This document shows, piece by piece, positions 9,309 through 13,918 of a stretch of DNA of 13,918 bases. Below the pieces are notes generated by a model, which was not told the origin of the DNA, did not search any database, and saw only the letters and a program-made list of their open reading frames with translations. The stretch is from NCBI GenBank assembly GCA_002803225.1, contig NXFV01000551.1, forward strand, positions 1 through 13,918. Reading direction: 5' to 3'. Each line of letters begins with the position of its first letter. The stretch's first letter is position 1. Made by a program: the position numbers and the translations under genes. This DNA is from Gamarada debralockiae (lineage: Eukaryota; Ascomycota; Leotiomycetes; Helotiales; Hyphodiscaceae).

Positions 9309-9595
9309 TTAATTCCGTCGGACTTCGCTAAGGAACCGGTCCCATTCGTAAATGAGACGTTGAGAGTCCTTCGCGGTGCAAATCTCTTTCCGAAATTGCT
9401 TCATCCGAGCATCGACATGAGAGTATTCCATAGCTCCACCGCGTGTAGATGTCGAAATACCGGCGGGATCGGGGCTGGAGGATACGGAATCAACTGCTCA
9501 CGCACGATGGGCAATTGGGTGCTTAGCTTTGCGAAAGGTGGTGCAGAGAGCTCGTATCCCTGGGTGACTTGTAGAACTCCCCACCGCGAAGCATC
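9309..9595 (-). pseudogene. Two overlapping coding-like frames, unrecognised gene fragment
   Basis: Two minus-strand frames look like protein. The upstream one, open 9595-9401, reads GYELSAPPFAKLSTQLPIV and then a Pro-rich part (IPYPPAPIPPVF). The downstream one, open 9497-9309, includes an ATG at 9431 and reads MEYSHVDARMKQFRKEI... DSQRLIYEWDRFLSEVRRN before TAA at 9309-9311. They overlap by about 100 bp in different phases, so either an intron is hidden here or a frameshift broke a single ORF. No family is recognised; the second part is charged and probably helical. The + strand frame over the same bases (9192-9599) begins with TTG and is judged a shadow. Confidence 0.35.
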
Positions 9596-9756
9596 TTAGA
9601 TCGTATGTCCCTTGACTTCATGTGGAAGAGTGTCCAGAGTCGCTGTCATGAATATATGCCTTCCAATCTTTACTTTCAATCATGGCCTTGGGTTCGTCAA
9701 AATTCGCCACAATTTCTTCTCGTTCTCGACGTCGGTTACATGGTAATGCGCAGGGC

Positions 9757-10330
9757 TCATGCTGAATGAAGAGTTTCTTGAGAGAGTTCGACGTGTGGAG
9801 GCCAATCTCCTGGAGACTGCAGAAGACAGATGTTAGTGATGGTTTACTTGTGTAAAAGGGAAATATATATACTTCAACCCAGTCTGCAGATGACCGGATG
9901 TTCCAGTATTGGTTCTTGGCTGAATTCTGGAGCTGACCTATATTGCACAGAGACTGGGAGCTCTGAATTGATTGGCTGTATTGGAGAATTCACAGAAACC
10001 GGCGTCAGAGGATGTTTGTGGGCAGTCCGGATTGATCCAGCGGGCCCCGTCGTAGATAGGGTTCTCGACAAAACCTCGTCTATTTACAATTTGGGATTGG
10101 ACGATTTTCTGATATTCATTTATGGTGCCGTGTGATCATAATACCGATATAATCTGTGTAAATAAGCATTACTCTCTGCTATTATGGACTCCTTATATAC
10201 TCTAGGCCGTCTCGATCTTGGAATGCGCGCTCACAGGCATTGGCTGGACACCAAACGAAGGTTGAGCCTGCTCATTGTGCTGGTTCGGCATCATGGCTGT
10301 CGGTATCACAAATGATGTATCGGTAGCCAT
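9757..10330 (-). CDS. Candidate four-exon small gene (about 111 aa), unrecognised
   Basis: ATG at 10328-10330 opens MATDTSFVIPTAMM.... Exons 10330-10235, 10108-9994, 9937-9873 and 9816-9757 join in phase across three GT-AG introns, giving 32+38+22+19 residues and a TGA at 9757-9759. Protein-like stretches are FVENPIYDGARWINPDCPQT and NSAKNQYWNIRSSADWVE. No signal peptide or membrane segment is visible and I recognise no domain. The first intron is the weakest (126 nt, no clear branch site). The 3' end is also open to doubt: after the last intron another frame stays open for 65 codons (9815-9618, LQEIGLHTSNSLKKLF...), so the true protein may be longer or the locus may be decayed. It lies directly downstream of a cluster of CGCGAAA motifs. 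Confidence 0.4.
9817..9872 (-). other. Predicted intron, 56 nt
   Basis: On the minus strand: donor GTATAT, branch-like CACTAAC, pyrimidine-rich end and acceptor CTGCAG. This is the most convincing intron of the locus and fixes the coding strand as minus. Confidence 0.65.
9938..9993 (-). other. Predicted intron, 56 nt
   Basis: Minus-strand donor GTGAAT and acceptor ATATAG. Splicing removes an in-frame TAG and joins a split Cys codon. The branch site is not clear. Confidence 0.45.
10109..10234 (-). other. Possible intron, 126 nt
   Basis: Minus-strand donor GTGAGC and acceptor TATCAG, phase 0 on both sides. It contains stops in all frames joining the exons. It is long for this locus and could hide a further small exon. 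Confidence 0.35.
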
Positions 10331-10404
10331 TGATCCCAGGTTTCAGCCAGGAGTGAGGTAAAAAGGAGGAGAGAACAAGAACAAGATGACGTTGTCGGGA
10401 TGAA

Positions 10405-10861
10405 AACGCGCCAACGCGAAATTAAGAATTGGCTGAAAATCTGAATCGCGAAAACGCATGATCGACGCGTCAACCCCGTCAGCGAAGCAGTACTTTCGCG
10501 AAGAATTTCTGAGAGAACTTGTCACAGCTCAAAACGACCCCTAGGCTTGCTTGCAACTTTCGAACTTCGAAGTTGGGGTAGCGGCGGAGCCGTGTCCAAC
10601 AAAGGAACCTAAGTCTGGGTAAGCTGACCGTAATTTCACTAGTAATTTTGAGGGATTGGAAGTTCGCAGATAAAGAAGCTCCGCGAAACCTATAGGTTGA
10701 GTTTGTGTTAACTCTCAAAACGTTAGAATTGATCACTTCTTAATTGAGCTATGATTGCTTAAACGGGCACACCCGCTCACAGATGAAAGGGCTCCACAAA
10801 TCGTCACCTTTAATTATGCTTATGTTAAATTGTGATTGGCTTTCTGGGAGAAAACGCGAAA
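10405..10861. promoter_or_regulatory. Cluster of CGCGAAA / ACGCGT motifs (SBF/MBF-like)
   Basis: CGCGAAA occurs at 10415-10421, 10447-10453, 10682-10688 and 10855-10861, and inverted (TTTCGCG) at 10494-10500. ACGCGT is at 10465-10470 and further ACGCG cores at 10406 and 10414. In yeasts CRCGAAA (SCB) and ACGCGT (MCB) are bound by the Swi4/Mbp1-Swi6 factors that drive G1/S genes; the APSES relatives in filamentous fungi bind similar sites. The cluster lies 75-530 bp upstream of the minus-strand ATG at 10330, so it may be its promoter. That it regulates this gene is inference. Confidence 0.45.
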
Positions 10862-10870
10862 CTAATTAGC

Positions 10871-11472
10871 CTTCGATGCAGCTTTTATAGAAAGGGATCA
10901 TTCCCATTGGTTCCTCCACCCAATAATAATACCAGCTGGGCTCTAGATTTTACAGGGGAAGGAGCGTTAGCGAGATCTACCTCCCAAACTGAATCCTTCT
11001 CCTTCTCCACAACAACATAGTAAACTGCTAGACACTTTTTCAGACGAAACTCCATTTAGCCCGTCTTAAGCTGTATTTTGTCATTGGTTTTGTTTCTCCC
11101 TCGCTATTTTCATCTCTCCCATCAAGATCATTTGCAAAAGCACATGAAATAGGAAGGGAGTTTAAACCTACCTAGAGCCATTTTCCCTTTCAACTTCTTG
11201 TGAAAGTACTCTATTATTTTTATTTTGCCGAAAACTCGTTTCCTCACTAGAAAGCTTTAGAAGGATTTAAATGTAGTTCTTTCTTTATTAAAACCCTGGA
11301 AATCACATTGTTAGAGGGTGATTGACGGTAGGTTGAGTCACGTAAGGCTGCCGGTGGGGTAGTCAGAATATAATCGGAGGGTAACAATGTATCTTCATTT
11401 TTTTAAAATAGACTGATCTCTGCCCCTTTTTCTGAAGGTCAGAGAACAGGTTGCTTAGAACCCCCAGGGGCG
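10871..11472. other. About 600 bp without a gene
   Basis: Only short, domain-free open frames are present. There are pyrimidine-rich tracts (CTTCTCCTTCTCC near 10997) and T-rich runs (11396-11405). I see no RNA gene or splice-linked exon. Confidence 0.5.
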
Positions 11473-11600
11473 TAATAAATGTTAATGTAAGGTGATTGTG
11501 GCCGTGTCTCCAAGGCTGGCCTGACCAATAACCTCTTCTGAAAGTCGCCTTTTTACCTGTATTTGGTTAAATACTGGTCTGTGCACATTAACATTTATTA
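11473..11600. mobile_element. 128-bp MITE-like element with 16-bp perfect inverted ends
   Basis: TAATAAATGTTAATGT at 11473-11488 is exactly repeated inverted at 11585-11600, enclosing 96 bp with no coding frame. If the outermost TA on each side is read as a target duplication, the terminal repeats are 14 bp and the layout matches a small Tc1/mariner-type MITE. The interior shows no RIP-like depletion, so if it is an element it is recent, single-copy or too short for RIP. A chance hairpin or a transcribed stem is the alternative. Confidence 0.45.
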
Positions 11601-11640
11601 TGGTAGTATATGCTAATGTCAGGCAGGTGACCATGGTGCG

Positions 11641-11718
11641 ACGTCATACCGAACGTCATGCTTCACATGTAAAAATGGCCCCCAATGGCCGTGCCCCAGC
11701 ACATGACTCGCAACGTCA
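11641..11718. promoter_or_regulatory. Group of ACGTCA / TGACTC motifs (bZIP-like sites)
   Basis: ACGTCAT at 11641-11647 and again at 11653-11659 (12-bp spacing), TGACTC at 11704-11709 and ACGTCA at 11713-11718. These are half-sites for CREB/ATF-type and Gcn4-type bZIP factors. A TATATAA at about 11805 lies downstream on the + strand, but no gene follows before the AT-rich block, so a target is not evident. Confidence 0.3.
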
Positions 11719-11940
11719 CACACATCTAAGGAATAAATATATTACATACACTTTTCTCTTCTAAGATCTCATATTTATTATCTCTCTAATGTTTTTGCTT
11801 AACTATATAAGAAAATATTCCGACCATAACTTAGTTCAACTAATCCTTTCTTTCTTTATAGCTTGAGGGGTATTTAATAGTCATAGTCATCATCACTACC
11901 TCGAAATCCACAACTTCCTTTTATTAAGAACTCCCCCTAT
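11719..11940. other. No gene seen; edge of island
   Basis: AT content rises steadily here toward the right block. No open frame, tRNA or rRNA is recognised. A STRE-like AGGGG occurs near 11867. Confidence 0.45.
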
Positions 11941-11947
11941 TTGATTG

Positions 11948-11999
11948 ATTGATTGTTCTTATATTGACCAGCTATAGATCAGTATAAGAAACAATCAAT
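11948..11999. repeat. Imperfect hairpin at the start of the right AT block
   Basis: ATTGATTGTTCTTATATTGA (11948-11967) pairs with the inverted segment 11979-11999, with one mismatch and one single-base bulge, around an 11-base loop. TTGA repeats extend both arms outward. It could be a transposon end or a folded terminator-like structure. Confidence 0.45.
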
Positions 12000-12064
12000 T
12001 AGTTAATCAATATTTAAGTTTATAATTTAATAATATTTTCATTAATAAATATAATTAACGGCAA

Positions 12065-12148
12065 ATAACTCGCATAACACCCAAAATATTTTTTATAACT
12101 CGTATAACACCCAAATTAATTTTAATAACCTATATAATACCCTAAATA
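12065..12148. repeat. Tandem repeat, 30-bp period, three copies
   Basis: Units start at 12065, 12095 and 12125 and share ATAACTCGCATAACACCCAA in the first copy; the second differs by C-to-T (CGTATAAC) and the third by several more changes of the same kind (CCTATATAATACCC). The array lies about 190 bp beyond the C-terminal end of the MULE transposase relic and may be its subterminal repeat. Confidence 0.7.
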
Positions 12149-12333
12149 TCTATACTACTTTAACCCCTTATATCTACTACTATCACATTACTACTACTAT
12201 CTTCATCTACCTCTATTGCTTACTAATCACGTGCCCTCTCTCCTCGCCTATTTTTTGCTATAGGGACGCTTGTATAACTCCTTGTATTATAGCCTATTTA
12301 CTTATAGTTACTACACTATCTAGGCTAATGACT

Positions 12334-13500
12334 CTAAGCACCTTTCCTGATTCTCTTAGTCTTTAGTCGTCCACGAAGCTTACTAAGCTTAGGAGGGAGT
12401 ATATCAAAGTCTAAGGGCAAGCCTTTAATCGAAATTAGCTTTATAGGAATATAATAAGTCTTGTGATAAGACCTTATAATATATACTTAGTGAAAATAAG
12501 TATATAGATCCTCTGCCTCAAATCTATAAGCTATAATTATATAAGTATAAGGCCTTAAGTACTTATAGAAGTTCATACAAGTACAAGTCCTTTCCTAAAG
12601 ATTTATAATAAACTTAGAACTAGAATTAAGAACTTATACTTAATATACCCTATTTCTTAACTTAAAGATATAATACTAGTAGCTAGATTTAAGGCGGTCT
12701 TTAAACTTAGTAAAAGGAATATCTGTAAGTTATACGCTTTATTATAAACAATAGTATCTATTATATATTATCTTTATAGTAGTAGACTAGATTATATTAA
12801 CTATCTTTAATAGTAGAAGAGACTAAAGTAAATTTTAAATTAAATTTAAGGATTTTATAATATTTAATGTATTATAGCTAAATCGTAAATATAGGAAGGC
12901 ATATTAAGTCTAAGACTCGTAAAGGATATTATCTATATATACTATAGTAGCTTCGTTCTCTTCCTTTAATACTCCTAAAGTCTCCTTAAATAGTTGTTTT
13001 GTCTTCGCCTAAGTATATCACTAGAACAGGAGTCGGCATTTAACCCTATATTACTGTTATACGTTATCAGTAATATACTAGCAATAATAAGCTACTATAG
13101 CTTTCGGGAATATAATTTAAAGTACTATAATAAGGCCCTTATCTTTATTAGATATAAAGATAAAGGCCTTACTATTTATTTATTAAAAGTAATCTTTTAA
13201 GAACTTATAATACTATATCTACTACTCCTTACTCTCTATAGAAATAAGTGCCTATAATAATAGTAAGATATTATTATTAATATTAATTCCTATAGCTATT
13301 ATAAGTATTATCTAAAACTTTAATCTTATATAGTAAGTATCTAAAGCTATAAACTTCCTAAGCTACTAGTAGGCTCTTTTTATAACTACTAGAGCAAAAG
13401 TAGTAGCCTAAAAGCTATTATCTTTGTCTATAGTAAAGAGGCATTAGTTTTGAGGATCTAAATCTTTTAATCGCTATATATATACTAAGAATTATTATAA
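12334..13500 (-). pseudogene. Mutator-like (MULE) transposase relic with SWIM finger
   Basis: MULE transposases cut and join DNA with a DDE-type RNase H fold. On the minus strand the family pattern is readable in order: FIALDTYYIRLKF (first catalytic Asp kept, about 13315-13350); LIIAIGIN; SIESKE; FIFISNKDKGL (13132-13158), where the usual second Asp of I-S-D is Asn (GAT to AAT); FPKAIVAYYC-stop-YITDNV, where the usual His of C-x2-H is Tyr; LKEENEAT; NIIKSLNL; then the SWIM region, CTC at 12577-12585 and RPYTY at 12541-12555, where the usual C-x-H ligands are both Tyr; and the tail LPPKLSKLRGRLKTKRIRKG before TAG at 12334-12336. Many TAA/TAG stops interrupt it. Lost residues and stops all fit C-to-T or G-to-A transitions, so RIP killed it. 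The N-terminal end beyond 13500 is not readable. Confidence 0.8.
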
Positions 13501-13718
13501 CAGCTACTAGTAGCTGGAGGGCAGCAGGAGGGATTATAGTATATCAGAGAAGTAGTAATAGGGGAAAGGAGACAATAGTAATTATATTAAAAAGAGGTTC
13601 TATAGTACTAGTATACTTATATAATATAAACTTAAGCTTATCTTCCTAAAGTAAGGTCAATAGGCCTTACTTATCCTTTACTTCTGATTCTTATCTTTAT
13701 ATACTAGCTGTACTACTA
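13501..13718. other. AT-rich DNA, N-terminal side of MULE relic
   Basis: No coding frame can be followed. A small GC-richer patch (13512-13534, TGGAGGGCAGCAGGAGGG) stands out from the AT-rich surroundings. It may hold the 5' part of the dead transposase gene or another insertion. Confidence 0.4.
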
Positions 13719-13783
13719 CTGACTCTATAACTGACTATACACTGACTACTGCTGACTAATCGCTAACTGTCCCTAACTATACA
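13719..13783. repeat. Degenerate tandem repeat of about 11 bp
   Basis: CTGACT or CTAACT begins at 13719, 13731, 13742, 13752, 13763 and 13773, that is, six units of 10-12 bp. The change from CTGACT to CTAACT in the last two units is a G-to-A transition. Confidence 0.55.
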
Positions 13784-13790
13784 GATATAT

Positions 13791-13918
13791 TAAGCCTAGC
13801 TCAAGTAATAGTTACTATATAAAATCGCCTGTGAAATCGCCTATATACCTTTAGAGGCTAGGCTCTTATTATAACTATCCCCCTTCTAAGGCTACTTGTC
13901 CACGAGGAGCTAGGCTTA
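13791..13918. repeat. 12-bp inverted repeat reaching the window edge
   Basis: TAAGCCTAGCTC at 13791-13802 is exactly inverted at 13907-13918, and a related GAGGCTAGGCTC lies between them near 13854. AAATCGCCT is also directly repeated at 13822 and 13834. As the window ends at the second arm, the full length of the repeat cannot be judged. Confidence 0.4.

Larger units (their letters stand above)
12000..13918. repeat. AT-rich, RIP-degraded repeat block (right)
   Basis: The composition again becomes AT-rich with few CpA and TpG and many TA-rich runs. It encloses the remains of a MULE transposase on the minus strand plus short tandem and inverted repeats. The block runs off the right edge. It is less heavily mutated than the left block: CAC, CAG and TGC codons survive in places. 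Confidence 0.75.

Noticed and set aside
9192..9599. 135-codon + strand ORF
   Set aside because: It begins with TTG rather than ATG, shows no domain, and the minus strand over the same bases reads more like protein.
10343..10736. Two minus-strand open frames of 60 and 85 codons
   Set aside because: Neither has a recognisable domain, the shorter starts with GTG, and they overlap the CGCGAAA-rich region, which looks like promoter DNA.
12065..12148. CRISPR-like array
   Set aside because: The three 30-bp units are directly adjacent with no spacers, and the host is a eukaryote.
12994..13200. 68-codon + strand ORF in the right AT block
   Set aside because: The minus strand here is the MULE catalytic region; the + frame is an AT-rich shadow.

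Overview
The window looks like nuclear DNA of a filamentous ascomycete (Pezizomycotina). It has two very AT-rich blocks, about 1-3290 and 12000-13918, in which CpA and TpG are nearly absent and the old reading frames are full of TAA/TAG. That is the usual footprint of repeat-induced point mutation (RIP) on transposons. Between them lies an 8.6-kb island of ordinary base composition with short fungal-type introns (46-98 nt, GT...CTAAC/CTAAT...AG), a fungal 2EXR-type gene and a fungal UROD/MetE-like gene. Species cannot be named from the sequence.

Left block (1-3290): a relic of a large protein-coding repeat on the + strand. One frame runs about 2.5 kb (361-2856) without an indel but with dozens of TAA/TAG stops; I do not recognise its family. 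A second, shorter ghost frame precedes it (33-365), and 2857-3290 is transitional AT-rich DNA.

Island: a broken 2EXR-domain gene (3405-4604, minus); a gene-poor stretch; a broken multi-exon gene of unknown family (about 5793-7423, plus) whose in-frame stops are mostly TAG; an intact single-exon UROD/MetE-like gene (7475-8518, minus), tail-to-tail with the previous one; unrecognised minus-strand coding-like segments (8761-8973, 9309-9595); and a candidate four-exon small gene (9757-10330, minus). Upstream of the small gene is a cluster of CGCGAAA/ACGCGT motifs resembling SBF/MBF cell-cycle elements. From 10870 to 11940 there is no gene, but there is a 128-bp element with 16-bp perfect inverted ends and a group of ACGTCA motifs.

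Right block (12000-13918): a RIP-degraded Mutator-like (MULE) transposase on the minus strand, recognisable from the catalytic domain through the SWIM zinc finger to the basic C-terminal tail. It has a 30-bp tandem repeat and a hairpin on its C-terminal side, and short repeats on its N-terminal side.

The only gene I consider clearly intact is the UROD/MetE-like one. The other recognisable genes are transposon relics or carry stops of the kind C-to-T change makes from CAA/CAG, so the island may have suffered mild RIP leakage or contain duplicated genes. I found no convincing new multi-gene system.
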